Source of the DNA: Micromonospora mirobrigensis
GTDB lineage: Bacteria > Actinomycetota > Actinomycetes > Mycobacteriales > Micromonosporaceae
Length of the DNA: 64,000 bases
Reading direction: 5' to 3'
Assembly (NCBI RefSeq): GCF_900091555.1
Contig: NZ_FMCX01000012.1
Location: 42,142 to 106,141 of the forward strand
Part shown: positions 8,621-17,072 of the stretch, piece after piece
Layout: the number at the start of each line of letters is the position of its first letter
How positions within the stretch are numbered: position 1 is the first letter of the stretch
The notes under the pieces: model-generated
The model's database searches: none
What the model saw: the letters and a program-made list of their open reading frames with translations, nothing else
What the model was told of the DNA's origin: nothing
Position numbers and translations under genes: made by a program

Positions 8621-9798
8621 GGCACCCCCGCGACGGTGAGGAACGCCCGGGCCCGGGACGCGGCCAGCTCGGCGTCCGGGAGCAGGCCGGCGGCGTCGGC
8701 GAGTTCCAGCAGCCGGGCCAGGTGCACCGGCGACCGTCCGGCCTGCTGGCCGCCCACCATGGTGAAATGGCCCTGGTGCCCGGCCAGCCAGGCGAGGAAC
8801 ACGATGCCGGTCTTGTAGTGCCAGGTCGGGGCGGCGAACAGGTGCTGGGCCAGCGGCACCGTGGGCGCGAACACGGCGTCGTACGTCGCCGGGTCGCCCC
8901 GGTCGAGGGCGGCCAGGGCGGTGGCCGCCGCCGGAGCGATCGCGGCGAACACCCCGAGCAGCGCGTCGGAGTGGCTGGTCGCGTCGCCCCGGATCAGCTC
9001 CGGGTAGTGGAAGTCGTCGCCGGTGTAGAGGCGTACGCCCGGCGGCAACCGGCGGCGCAGGGCCACCTCGCGGTCGGCGTCCAGCAGTGACATCTTGATC
9101 CCGTCCACCTTGGCGTCGTGCGCCTTGATCAGCTCCACGACGGTGTCGGCGGCCACGTCCAGGTCGTCGGCGCCCCAGTAGCCGGTCAGCGCCGGGTCGA
9201 ACATCGGGCCGAGCCAGTGCAGCACCACCGGTTGGTCCGCGGCTGCCAGCAGCTCGTCGTACACCCGCAGGTAGTCCTCGGGGCCGCGGGCCGCGGCGGC
9301 CAGATGGCGGCTGCACATCAGCACCGCCCGGGCACCGGCGGCGGTGACCTCGCCGAGCTGTTCGAGGTAGGCGCGGGTGACCTCGGCCAGGGTCGCCGGG
9401 CCCGGCGGAAGCTGGTCGGTGTTGACGCCGGCGACGATCCGGCCGCCGGCCGCGCGTGCCTCGGCGGCGCTGCGTCGGACCAGCTCCCGGGTGGCGGGGT
9501 GGTCCAGGCCCATGCCGCGCTGCGCGGTGTCCATCGCCTCGGCGACCCCCAGGCCGTACGACCAGAGGTGGCGTCGGAAGGCGAGGGTGCGCTCCCAGTC
9601 CAGCGCGGCCGGCGCGCCCGGGGTGTTCTCGGCGGTCGGGTCGGCGACCACGTGCGCCGCGGCGTACGCGATGCGGCTGGTCGGCGGCCCGGCCGGGCGC
9701 GGGAAGCCGGCGCCGCCGCTCAGCCGGAGCCGCCGTCCGCCCGGCAGGATGACCTGCGGCCCGCTCAACGGGCTGTCCCCCACCGCGCCACTCGCCAC
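8614..9798 (-). CDS. DUF993 family, dihydrodipicolinate-synthase-like aldolase
   Basis: About 394 residues, matching from memory the DUF993 proteins annotated as dihydrodipicolinate synthase-like and found next to Gfo/Idh dehydrogenases in actinomycetes. A TIM-barrel aldolase/lyase role is likely; the lysine in KVDGIKMSLLDADREV is the best Schiff-base candidate. The domain begins at PQVILPGGRR. GTG at 9798 or 9783 are reasonable starts; the frame is open further upstream but enters the preceding gene. The 3' end runs into the tandem repeat and its TGA overlaps the GTG of that repeat, so the isomerase is translationally coupled. The substrate is unknown; the context suggests a keto-sugar acid or similar. 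Confidence 0.78.
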   Translation of the reverse strand: MASGAVGDSPLSGPQVILPGGRRLRLSGGAGFPRPAGPPTSRIAYAAAHVVADPTAENTPGAPAALDWERTLAFRRHLWSYGLGVAEAMDTAQRGMGLDHPATRELVRRSAAEARAAGGRIVAGVNTDQLPPGPATLAEVTRAYLEQLGEVTAAGARAVLMCSRHLAAAARGPEDYLRVYDELLAAADQPVVLHWLGPMFDPALTGYWGADDLDVAADTVVELIKAHDAKVDGIKMSLLDADREVALRRRLPPGVRLYTGDDFHYPELIRGDATSHSDALLGVFAAIAPAAATALAALDRGDPATYDAVFAPTVPLAQHLFAAPTWHYKTGIVFLAWLAGHQGHFTMVGGQQAGRSPVHLARLLELADAAGLLPDAELAASRARAFLTVAGVPQ

Positions 9799-9825
9799 AC
9801 CAGCGCCCTGCTCGCGCTCACAGCG
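9785..9825 (-). repeat. Degenerate copy of the coupling repeat
   Basis: At the junction of the Gfo/Idh and DUF993 genes the minus strand reads GTGAGCGCGAGCAGGGCGCT, very close to the start of the 8.4 kb repeat. The GTG (9821-9819) again overlaps the TGA of the upstream gene (9820-9818). This frame stops soon and is not the DUF993 frame, so the copy looks decayed. Confidence 0.5.
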
Positions 9826-10969
9826 ACAGCTCCGGGACGTCGAGGCGGCGGCCCTCACGGGCCGAGCGCAGGCCCAGCTCGGCGAGCTGCACGCCGCGCG
9901 CACCGGCCAGAAAGTCCCACCGGAACGGCTCCCCGGTCACCACGTGCCGCAGGAACGCCTCCCACTGCACCTTGAAGCCGTTGTCGAACTCGTCGTTGTC
10001 GGGCACTTCCGTCCACTGTGCCCGGAAGTCCTCGGCAACCGGCAGGTCCGGGTTCCACACCGGCTTCGGGGTGACCCCCCGGTGCTGTACCCGGCAGCGG
10101 CGCAACCCGGCCACCGCGCTGCCCTCGGTGCCGTCGACCTGGAACTCGACGAGTTCGTCGCGGAACACCCGCACGCACCAGGACGAGTTGAGCTGCGCCA
10201 CCGTCCCACCGTCGAGTTCGAAAATGCCGTACGCGGCGTCGTCGGCGGTCGCCGGATACGGCCGTCCGGCCTCGTCGACCCGTTGCGGTACGTGCGTGGC
10301 GGTGACGCAGGAGACCGCCCGCACCCGGCCGAAGAGCTCCTCCAGGACGTACTGCCAGTGCGGGAACATGTCCACGACGATGCCTCCGCCGTCCTCGGCC
10401 CGGTAGTTCCAGGACGGGCGTTGGGCCGGCTGCCAGTCGCCCTCGAACACCCAGTAGCCGAACTCCCCGCGCACCGACAGGATCCGGCCGAAGAAGCCGC
10501 CGTCGACGAGCCGCTTGAGCTTGCGCAGCCCGGGCAGGAAGAGCTTGTCCTGCACCACACCGGTGCACACCCCCGCCGCCCGGGCGGACCGGGCCAGGTC
10601 GAGGGCACCAGCGGTGTCCTCGGCCAGCGGCTTCTCGGTGTAGACGTGCTTGCCGGCCTCCAACGCCAGCCGGATCGCCTTCTCCCGCTGCTGGGTGACC
10701 TGGGCGTCGAAGTAGATTTCGACGTCGTCGCGGGCCAGGGCGCCGGTCAGGTCGGTGGTCCAGTCGTCCAGCCCGTGCCGCTCGGCGATCTCGCGGAGCT
10801 TGGTCTCGTCCCGGCCGACCAGGACCGGATGCGGCCAGATGGTCGTGCCGTCGGCGAGGGCCACCCCGCCGGACTCCCGGATGGCGAGCAGGGAGCGCAC
10901 CAGGTGCTGGCGGTAGCCCATCCGGCCGGTGACGCCGTTGACGATGATGCCGATCGACCTGCGAGTCAT
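9818..10969 (-). CDS. Gfo/Idh/MocA family NAD(P)-dependent oxidoreductase
   Basis: A 383-residue cytoplasmic sugar or sugar-derivative dehydrogenase. The N-terminal Rossmann segment reads IGIIVNGVTGRMGYRQHLVR, the family signature HVYTEKPLAED is present (the lysine is catalytic), and the C-terminal alpha/beta domain follows with YWVFEGDWQPAQRPSWNYR and DMFPHWQYVLEELFG. ATG 10969 follows GGAAGGAAC at a good distance, so upstream in-frame extension is rejected. It sits 35 bases after the ABC ATPase gene and just before the DUF993 gene in the same operon. With the isomerase and the ThuA protein it resembles keto-sugar pathways in which a hydroxyl is oxidised before cleavage. The exact substrate cannot be read. 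Confidence 0.85.
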   Translation of the reverse strand: MTRRSIGIIVNGVTGRMGYRQHLVRSLLAIRESGGVALADGTTIWPHPVLVGRDETKLREIAERHGLDDWTTDLTGALARDDVEIYFDAQVTQQREKAIRLALEAGKHVYTEKPLAEDTAGALDLARSARAAGVCTGVVQDKLFLPGLRKLKRLVDGGFFGRILSVRGEFGYWVFEGDWQPAQRPSWNYRAEDGGGIVVDMFPHWQYVLEELFGRVRAVSCVTATHVPQRVDEAGRPYPATADDAAYGIFELDGGTVAQLNSSWCVRVFRDELVEFQVDGTEGSAVAGLRRCRVQHRGVTPKPVWNPDLPVAEDFRAQWTEVPDNDEFDNGFKVQWEAFLRHVVTGEPFRWDFLAGARGVQLAELGLRSAREGRRLDVPELSL

Positions 10970-11004
10970 GGTGTTCCTTCCGTCGTACGGCGGTTGTCGC
11001 CTGC

Positions 11005-11802
11005 TCAGTGGTTCGCGGCGGCGCTGCCGAGCAACCCGCGCAGGTCGGTGGCGAGGCGGTCGAAGCGCGGATCCGACATGACCTGTGCGTAGTCGCGGTG
11101 CGCCGGCAGGTCGACGTCGAAGGTGCGCAGGATGCGGCCGGGGCGCGGGCTCATCACCACGACCCGGGTGCCCAGGAAGACCGCCTCGGCGATCGAGTGG
11201 GTCACCAGCACCACGGTGGTGCCGGTCTCCCGCCAGATCCGGTTGAGTTCGGCGTTCATCTGCTCCCGGGTCAACGCGTCCAGGGCGCCGAAGGGTTCGT
11301 CCATCAGCAGCACCGGCGGGGCGTGCAGCAGCGCCCGGCACAGCGCCACCCGCTGCTGCATGCCGCCGGAGAGCTCGTGCGGCAGGGCCTTCTCGAAGCC
11401 GGTCAGGCCGGTCATCTCGATCAGGGCGTCGGCGCGTTCGGCCGCCGCCCGCCGGTTCATCCCGCGCATCTCGGCCTGCAGCAGGATGTTTGCCCGGGCA
11501 CCCCGCCACTCCAGTAGGGCGGCCCGCTGGAAGACGAACCCGATCTGCTTCTGCGGTCCGGCGACGGGGCTACCCAGCAGCGACACCACGCCGTCGGTCG
11601 ACCGGACCAGCCCCGCCACGATCTTGAGCAGGGTGGACTTGCCGCAGCCGGACGGGCCGACGATGCTGACGAACTCACCCGGGGCGACGGGCAGGGAGAC
11701 GTCGTCCAGGGCCGTGGTCCGGGACCGCCTGGAGGTGAAGCGGACACTGACCCGGGAGATGTCGATGGCGGTGCCGGTGCGTACCGGGGCGGTGGTCGTC
11801 AT
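11005..11802 (-). CDS. ABC transporter ATP-binding protein (nitrate/sulfonate/NMT1 type)
   Basis: A 265-residue ATPase of the TauB/SsuB-like group. Walker A GPSGCGKST, signature LSGGMQQRVALCRALL, Walker B VLLMDEPFGALD and the switch histidine in VVLVTHSIAEAV are all intact. It energises uptake with the permease at 12.9-13.8 kb and the binding lipoprotein at 11.8-12.8 kb; only 4 bases separate it from the latter. Confidence 0.92.
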   Translation of the reverse strand: MTTTAPVRTGTAIDISRVSVRFTSRRSRTTALDDVSLPVAPGEFVSIVGPSGCGKSTLLKIVAGLVRSTDGVVSLLGSPVAGPQKQIGFVFQRAALLEWRGARANILLQAEMRGMNRRAAAERADALIEMTGLTGFEKALPHELSGGMQQRVALCRALLHAPPVLLMDEPFGALDALTREQMNAELNRIWRETGTTVVLVTHSIAEAVFLGTRVVVMSPRPGRILRTFDVDLPAHRDYAQVMSDPRFDRLATDLRGLLGSAAANH

Positions 11803-11806
11803 CGGA

Positions 11807-12802
11807 TCAGCCCTGCGCGGCGTAGGAGGCGTCCCAGTACGCGTCCGGCGCGCCCGGGTTCTTCAGTGCGGCGTAGCGGGACATCAGGTCGACGGTCTCG
11901 CGCCACTGCGCGTCGGTGTTCACGCCCGGCGCGCCGTCCGTGCCGATCAGCGGCAGGGCCAGGGTGAGCTGCTCGGTGAGCACCTCGGCCGGCGGCTCGT
12001 TCTCGGCCAGCTCGCTCATCGCGGCGACCGCCCCGGCCTTGTCCTTCGCCGCCTCGGTCCACGACTTCTGGGTGGCGCGGACGAACCTGCGGGCCAGGTC
12101 CGGGTCGTCCTTCAGCACCTGGGTGTTGGCGACCAGACCGGTACCGAGCAGGTTCATCCCGTAGTCGGCGAAGAGCAGCACGTCGACCTTTTTGCCGGTC
12201 CTGTTCTCGATGGTCGGCGCCTGGTCGTGGAAGAAGCCCATGATCGCGTCGACCTTCCCCTCGGCCAACGCGGCGATCTTGCCGGCGGCGTCGACGTTGA
12301 CCACCTTGACGTCGCCCTGCTTCAGGCCGTTCTTCTCCAACCAGGCGGGAAAAGTGGCGTACAGGGCGTCGCCAGGGGTGCCGCCGACGGTCTTGCCCTT
12401 GAGGTCGGCCGGCGTCCTGATCTTCTTGTCGGCGAAGAACTCGACCGAGGCCGGCCCCTTCTCCAGATAGGAGCCGAGGCTGCGGACGGGCATGCCGCTG
12501 GCGACCGACTTGAGCAGCACGGGGCTGTCGGCCCACCCGAAAGTGGTCTGCTTCTGGGCGACCTGCTTGATGGTGTTGCCGGAGCCGTTGCCCGGAAGGA
12601 TCTTGAGGTTGATGCCCTCGGCGGCGTAGAAGCCCTTCTGCACGCCGTAGTAGAAGGGGGCATGTTCGCCGTAGGGGACCCAGTTGAGGGTCAGGGTGGC
12701 CCGCTTGTCCCCGCCGGCGCCGGCGGTGTCGTCGTCGCCGCAGCCGGTGGCCGCGAGCAGTAGAGCGGTGGTCAGGACGAGGGCGGTGGCGGTGCGCTTC
12801 AT
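11807..12802 (-). CDS. ABC transporter substrate-binding lipoprotein, NMT1/THI5-like
   Basis: A 331-residue lipoprotein. ATG 12802 starts a signal peptide (TALVLTTALLLAATGC) whose cysteine is the lipidation site. The mature part has the NMT1/SsuA-like pattern: LTLNWVPYGEHAPFYYGVQ, GFYAAEGINLKIL, FGWADSPVLLKSVASGMPV, DLKGKTVGGTPGD and VDAIMGFFHDQAPTIE. Relatives bind pyrimidines, sulfonates, riboflavin or aromatic precursors, so a sugar ligand would be unusual; this conflicts with the sugar-enzyme neighbours. It is 56 bases from the permease gene and 4 from the ATPase gene. Confidence 0.88.
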   Translation of the reverse strand: MKRTATALVLTTALLLAATGCGDDDTAGAGGDKRATLTLNWVPYGEHAPFYYGVQKGFYAAEGINLKILPGNGSGNTIKQVAQKQTTFGWADSPVLLKSVASGMPVRSLGSYLEKGPASVEFFADKKIRTPADLKGKTVGGTPGDALYATFPAWLEKNGLKQGDVKVVNVDAAGKIAALAEGKVDAIMGFFHDQAPTIENRTGKKVDVLLFADYGMNLLGTGLVANTQVLKDDPDLARRFVRATQKSWTEAAKDKAGAVAAMSELAENEPPAEVLTEQLTLALPLIGTDGAPGVNTDAQWRETVDLMSRYAALKNPGAPDAYWDASYAAQG

Positions 12803-12858
12803 CGGTGCCTCCGTGCGGTGGGATGCGGGAGGTGGTGCGAGGTGGTGGGCGGCGCGGT

Positions 12859-13815
12859 TCAGGAGGTGGTCAGCGGCACGCCGGCGCGGCGGCTGGCGTG
12901 CCACGGGATGAGCAGCGCCTCGGCGATCTCGACCAGGACGAACAGGACGATGCCGATGGTGGACATGAGGATCAGGTCGGCGAAGAGCAGCGGTGCGTCG
13001 AGGTTGCCGTTGGCCAGCAGCAGGACGTAGCCGAGGCCCTCGCTGGCGCCGACGAACTCGCCGACGACGGCCCCGACGACCGCGAGGGTGACCGCGACCT
13101 TGAGCCCGGCCATCAGCTGCGGCAGCGCGTTCGGGAACCGGATCTTGCGGAAGGTGCGCCATGGTCCGGCGCCCATGGTGGCGGAGAGGTCGAGCAGTTC
13201 CGGGTCGGTGGAGCGCAGCCCGGCCACGCCGGAGATGACCACCGGGAAGAACGCGATGAGCACCGCCAAGATGATCTTCGGGGCGAGGCCGAGGCCGAAC
13301 CAGACGACCAGCAGCGGCGCGATCGCAATCTTCGGGATGACCTGCGCGAACAGCACGATCGGGTAGAGCGCCTTGTCGAGGGTGCGGGAGTAGGCGATGG
13401 CGACCGCGGTGGCCAGGCCCAGCACGGCGGCCAGGACGAATCCCAGCACCGTCTCGTAGAGCGTGACCGCCGTGTGCCGGACCAGTTCGGGCCACTGGCC
13501 GGTCATGGTGGCCCACACCTGGCCCGGCGTGGGGACGAGGTAGTTCGGCACGTACTCGCGGGCAGCCACGAACCACCAGGCGGCGAAGACGGCCGCGAGC
13601 ACGAGGGTCGGTCGCCACATGGCGTCGGCGAGGCCGGCGAGGCGGCGGCCTCGCCCGGGGCCCGCGGGCCGGTCGCCGCCGTCGCCCGGGACGGCGACGA
13701 CCGGGGCGGTGCGCTCGGGTGCCTCGTTGCGGTCCGGCGCCTCGGCGGGTTCGGGTGCCCCGGTGACCGTCGGGGCGGGCCCACGCCCCCCGGTGTCCAA
13801 CGCGTTGTCGGTCAC
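12859..13815 (-). CDS. ABC transporter permease (BPD, SsuC/TauC type)
   Basis: A 318-residue inner-membrane permease with about six membrane segments after a Pro/Ala-rich cytoplasmic N-terminus of about 65 residues. The EAA-like loop is GLRSTDPELLDLSATMGAGP, followed by FRKIRFPNALPQLMAGL. GTG 13815 is chosen because GAAGGAGG lies just upstream; the open frame extends further into the promoter. First gene of the six-gene transport and catabolic operon. A sigma-70-like promoter with two LacI-type sites is 60-120 bases upstream. Confidence 0.88.
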   Translation of the reverse strand: MTDNALDTGGRGPAPTVTGAPEPAEAPDRNEAPERTAPVVAVPGDGGDRPAGPGRGRRLAGLADAMWRPTLVLAAVFAAWWFVAAREYVPNYLVPTPGQVWATMTGQWPELVRHTAVTLYETVLGFVLAAVLGLATAVAIAYSRTLDKALYPIVLFAQVIPKIAIAPLLVVWFGLGLAPKIILAVLIAFFPVVISGVAGLRSTDPELLDLSATMGAGPWRTFRKIRFPNALPQLMAGLKVAVTLAVVGAVVGEFVGASEGLGYVLLLANGNLDAPLLFADLILMSTIGIVLFVLVEIAEALLIPWHASRRAGVPLTTS

Positions 13816-13874
13816 GCGGATCCTCCTTCGGGTCCGGCACGAACCACCGGGGTGCCGGACCGGTCGGCGTATCA

Positions 13875-13930
13875 GGCAAACGCTTTCCTGGGAGCGTAGG
13901 GGGCCGTTTCGCCTGAGGCAAGGGCTTTCC
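13875..13930 (-). promoter_or_regulatory. Promoter with two LacI-type operators (ABC/dehydrogenase operon)
   Basis: On the minus strand TTGCCT (13921-13916) and TACGCT (13898-13893) form a -35/-10 pair with a 17-base spacer. Plus-strand GGCAAGGGCTTTCC (13917-13930) overlaps the -35, and GGCAAACGCTTTCC (13875-13888) lies just downstream of the -10. Both match the sites at 3230-3309 and 15030-15043. This layout is typical for repression by a LacI-family protein. Confidence 0.75.
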
Positions 13931-13976
13931 TCGATCTGTCGCCGGACCCGGCGCCGGGCCGCTCCCGGCCCGGCGA

Positions 13977-14675
13977 TCAGCGGGCGGCGGGATAGGTGTC
14001 CAGCAGGCCGCACATGCCGAGCCGGCCCCGCTCGACCGGCTCCGGGGCGGCGTGCAGCCGCGCCCGGGTCAGGTGGGTGATGTCGCCCCGGGCGAGCGCG
14101 TCGAGCTGCTCACCCGTCGCGGCGGCGGCCGAGGCGGCGCCGTCGCGCCACCGCCGCCGCCATTCGTCCAGCAGGGGCCGGCGCAGCCGCAGCGCCGCCG
14201 CGTAGAAACGCTCCAACGCCGGCGCGCCGCCGGCCCGCAGCGCCGTGAACCCGGCCACCGCCAGGTCGCGGCGGCGGTGCGCGGCGGCCACGTCAGCGGG
14301 CGGACCGGCCGCCAGGGCGTACGCGGCCGGGTCCGCGAGGTGCTCGGGTGGCAGGGTGAGCACCGCGTCGCCGGCCTCGGGCAGGCCGCCGTTCTGCATG
14401 AGAACGACGATGCGCAGATCGCCCCCGTTCACCAGGCGGTGCACGGTGCCCGGGGCGAACCACACCACCGTCCCGGCGCGCAGCGCGGTCTCCCGGATGC
14501 CGTCGACGGTCAGCGTCTGCACCGCTCCCGCTCCCCCCGTCACCGCGTACGCCTCGGTGCAGCACAGGTGCACGTGTGGGGTGCCGCCCACCAGCCCGTC
14601 CGGACCGGTGCTGTCGTAGACACACAGCCGGGACAGCCCGATCCCGCCGGGCAGCGGGAGCGGCGTGTCAGGCAT
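13977..14675 (-). CDS. Cupin-domain protein
   Basis: A 232-residue protein whose first half is a cupin barrel: GTPHVHLCCTEAYAVTGGAG (His and Glu as likely metal ligands) and GTVVWFAPGTVHRLVNGGDLR with a second histidine. The second half is helical and rich in Ala/Arg and is not recognised. The ATG overlaps the end of the preceding cupin gene by 8 bases, so the two are co-translated. Its place between the LacI regulator and the ABC operon suggests a sugar-acid or sugar isomerase role, or a ligand sensor. Specific activity unknown. Confidence 0.75.
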   Translation of the reverse strand: MPDTPLPLPGGIGLSRLCVYDSTGPDGLVGGTPHVHLCCTEAYAVTGGAGAVQTLTVDGIRETALRAGTVVWFAPGTVHRLVNGGDLRIVVLMQNGGLPEAGDAVLTLPPEHLADPAAYALAAGPPADVAAAHRRRDLAVAGFTALRAGGAPALERFYAAALRLRRPLLDEWRRRWRDGAASAAAATGEQLDALARGDITHLTRARLHAAPEPVERGRLGMCGLLDTYPAAR

Positions 14676-15012
14676 CGAAGTCCTCGTCGGTGTCGTCGGC
14701 GGCCGGCAGCGACACCAGCAGCACCGTGAGGTCGCCGATGGCCCGGTGCCGGCAGCCCGGCTTGATCAGGAACGCCGACATCGGGCGGGCCGGGTGGCGG
14801 ACGCCGTCGAGTTCGACCTCGCCCTCCCCCGCCAGCACGACGTAGTACTCGGTGGCGATCCGGTGGTGGTGGGTGACGGCGTCCTCGACCTGGAGCAGGT
14901 GGATGCTCGCCTGTCCCTCGCTCTCGGCGACGAAGGCGCGTCGGGTGGCGCCGCACGAGCAGCGCCTGGTCGGGATCTCGTCGAGCTGAACTACCGCGTA
15001 CCGATCAGACAT
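14668..15012 (-). CDS. Small cupin protein with CxC motif
   Basis: A 114-residue single-domain cupin. Motif 1 is THHHRIATEYYVVLAGEGEV with three histidines and the glutamate, and motif 2 includes PGCRHRAIG. A CSCG motif near residue 19 could bind metal or form a disulfide. It is the first gene of a two-cupin operon divergent from the LacI-type gene. A LacI-type operator lies 18-31 bases upstream of its ATG, in the expected +5 to +20 region. Confidence 0.78.
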   Translation of the reverse strand: MSDRYAVVQLDEIPTRRCSCGATRRAFVAESEGQASIHLLQVEDAVTHHHRIATEYYVVLAGEGEVELDGVRHPARPMSAFLIKPGCRHRAIGDLTVLLVSLPAADDTDEDFDA

Positions 15013-15029
15013 GACGGGGCCTCCCTGCG

Positions 15030-15086
15030 GGAAAGGGCTTTCTTCGCGGTACGGTGACGCTAGCCGGCACGGCGAAAGGCCGTCAA
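15030..15086 (-). promoter_or_regulatory. Cupin operon promoter and LacI-type operator
   Basis: Minus-strand TTGACG (15086-15081) and TAGCGT (15062-15057), spacer 18, closely copy the hexamers and spacing of the ThuA-gene promoter at 3252-3281. GGAAAGGGCTTTCT at 15030-15043, containing GAAAGGGCTTTC, lies about 13 bases downstream of the -10. The site also lies upstream of the divergent lacI-type gene and could serve autoregulation. Confidence 0.65.
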
Positions 15087-15108
15087 CAAGCGATTCGAGG
15101 AGGCGGCT

Positions 15109-16239
15109 ATGGCGACCCTGTCCGATGTGGCACGGCGGGCGGGAGTCTCACCCGCGACGGCGTCCCGGGTGATCAACGGCAGCAGCAAACCGGTCAACGA
15201 CGAGCTGCGCGAGCGGGTGCTGCAGGCCGTCGCCGAGCTGCAGTACGTGCCGAACGCGCACGCCCAACTGCTCGCCCGCTCGCACCGCACGGCGGTCGGG
15301 GTGATCGTGCACGACGTCTCCGACCCGTACTTCGCCGAGATCACCCGGGGGTTGCAGCGGGTCGCAACCGACCAGGGCAGGCTGCTGATGATCTGCAACA
15401 GCTACCGAGATCCGGACCGCGAACTGGAGTACGTCGAGCTGCTGCGCGGCCACCAGGTCGCGGCCATCATCCTGGCCGGCTCCGGCTACCACAACCCCGA
15501 CTTCACCCGGCTGGTCAACGAGAAGCTCGCCGCCTACGAGGCTACCGGCGGGCGGGTGACGGTGATCGGCCGCCACGAGCTCTCCGGTGACGCGGTGATG
15601 CCGGACAACCGCACCGGGGGTTGGCTGGCCGGCCGGGAGCTGTGCGAACTCGGCCACCGGGCGGTCGGGGTGATCGCCGGGCCCCGGGTGCTCACCACCA
15701 CCACCGACCGGCTGGCCGGGCTCCGCGACTCCCTCGCCGAGCACGGTGCCGGCCTGCCCGAGCACCGCATCCGTTACGCCGAGTTCGACCGCGACGGCGG
15801 GGCCGCCGCGATGGCCGCCCTGCTCGACGCCGACCCGGATCTGACCGCCGTCGTGGCCCTCAACGACTCGATGGCCATCGGCGCGCTGGCGCTGCTGCGC
15901 TCCCGGTCGGTGCCCGTACCGCAGCGGGTGTCGGTGGTGGGCTTCGACGACATGCCGATCTCCCGGGACGTCACCCCGGCGCTGACCACCGTTCGGCTGC
16001 CGCTGGTGGAGATGGGGGCGCGGGCGATGGCGCTGGCCCTCGACGAGGGCGCCCCGGCGCCCCGGGTCGAGGTGCTCGCCGCCGAGCTGGTGCGCCGCGA
16101 CAGCGCCGGACCGGCGCCCGAACTCACCCCGGCGCGCGTCCGCACGGCCGCAACCGGCGCGCCAACCGCCGCCCGGCCACGACGAGCCAGTGATCGCAGC
16201 CGGTCATCGCGGCCGACCGCCCATCCGCCAGCATCGTGA
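15109..16239 (+). CDS. LacI-family transcriptional regulator
   Basis: A 376-residue repressor. The N-terminal helix-turn-helix is textbook: TLSDVARRAGVSPATASRVI, then the hinge LQYVPNAHAQLLA. The periplasmic-binding-like core follows (GVIVHDVSDPYFAEITRGLQ; AVVALNDSMAIGALALL; VVGFDDMPISRDVTPALTTV). ATG 15109 has GAGGAGG upstream. LacI proteins usually end near LVRRDSAGPAP; here about 45 extra low-complexity residues follow, and they lie antisense to the glycerate kinase remnant, so the original stop seems lost. It is the likely controller of the three promoters with GAAAGCGCTTTC-like sites. The inducer is unknown. Confidence 0.92.
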   Translation: MATLSDVARRAGVSPATASRVINGSSKPVNDELRERVLQAVAELQYVPNAHAQLLARSHRTAVGVIVHDVSDPYFAEITRGLQRVATDQGRLLMICNSYRDPDRELEYVELLRGHQVAAIILAGSGYHNPDFTRLVNEKLAAYEATGGRVTVIGRHELSGDAVMPDNRTGGWLAGRELCELGHRAVGVIAGPRVLTTTTDRLAGLRDSLAEHGAGLPEHRIRYAEFDRDGGAAAMAALLDADPDLTAVVALNDSMAIGALALLRSRSVPVPQRVSVVGFDDMPISRDVTPALTTVRLPLVEMGARAMALALDEGAPAPRVEVLAAELVRRDSAGPAPELTPARVRTAATGAPTAARPRRASDRSRSSRPTAHPPAS

Positions 16240-16945
16240 GGTCCACCGCCTCCACCACCGGCGAGGGGAGCGCGGCGGCGAGGCGCCCGGCCACCAGGCG
16301 CACCGGGGCACCCGCGTCCCGGGCCGCATCGAGGACGTGGCCGACGACCTTCCCCCGGGTGGGCTGGTCGTCGAACCGGCTCTCGCCGGTGACTACCAGG
16401 TCGGCGCGGACCAGCGCCGCTGGCAGGCCGGCGACCTCGGCGACGGTCCGCGCCCCCGGCAGCTGGATGGCTCCCCAGGCGGCGGCCAACTCGTAGCCGG
16501 TTCCCCCGGCGGCGCAGGCGCCCGGCCACCTGGATCGCCCGCCGAGCAGCTCCGCCCGCCGGCCCAGTCCCCGCTCCCACCACGCCACCTCCTCGGCGGT
16601 CGCGCCCGTCTGCGGCGCGAGCCGGGCCGCCACGCCGGCCGGCCCGAGCAGCGGCGCGGTCACGTCCACCAGGCAGGCCACCCCGCCGGGCGGGGGCGGC
16701 GACAGCCCGGCGAGGTCCACTAGCCAGCCGGGGCAGGACGCCGCCGGGCGGCAGGTCGCGCCCTGCGGCGTCACGCAGTCGTACGCCGAAAGCCCGCAAC
16801 GCTCCGGCGCCCCCCGTCGGTGCTGGCCGATCCGCCGAGGGCGACCAGCAGCCGGCGGGTACTCCGGCAGCCGTTGCAGCAGCTCCGACTCCAGCTCGAG
16901 AGCGGAGGCGCGCCGCTCGCGGCCGCGGCGGCGCTTCAGCACCGG
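16124..16945 (-). pseudogene. Glycerate kinase remnant (GlxK/GarK-like)
   Basis: Minus-strand frame contains DVTAPLLGPAGVAARLAPQT, GTGYELAAAWGAIQLPGA, then LVVTGESRFDDQPTRGKVVG, all characteristic of the C-terminal half of glycerate kinases. The family motif LGGSASTDGG is encoded at about 16810-16839 but in a different frame, so there is at least one frameshift, and the N-terminal half is missing. Its 3' end overlaps, antisense, the tail of the lacI-type gene. Glycerate kinase would fit the neighbouring sugar catabolism, but this copy cannot work. Confidence 0.72.
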
Positions 16946-17072
16946 CCGACCCTCGTCGATGACCAGGTCCGGCAGGGAAGCGCCCTGCCCTGCGCCTCTG
17001 GCTGCCGACCCCGCCGCCTTGTCGCCGAGGGCGGACGTGACGCCGCCGGGGCGTCGAGCGGAAACGTCCCCG

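Noticed and set aside
7598..9316. A 572-codon fusion of DUF993-region sequence and isomerase
   Set aside because: The part upstream of 8617 is an out-of-frame reading of the DUF993 gene; the real DUF993 frame stops at 8614, so they are separate, overlapping genes.
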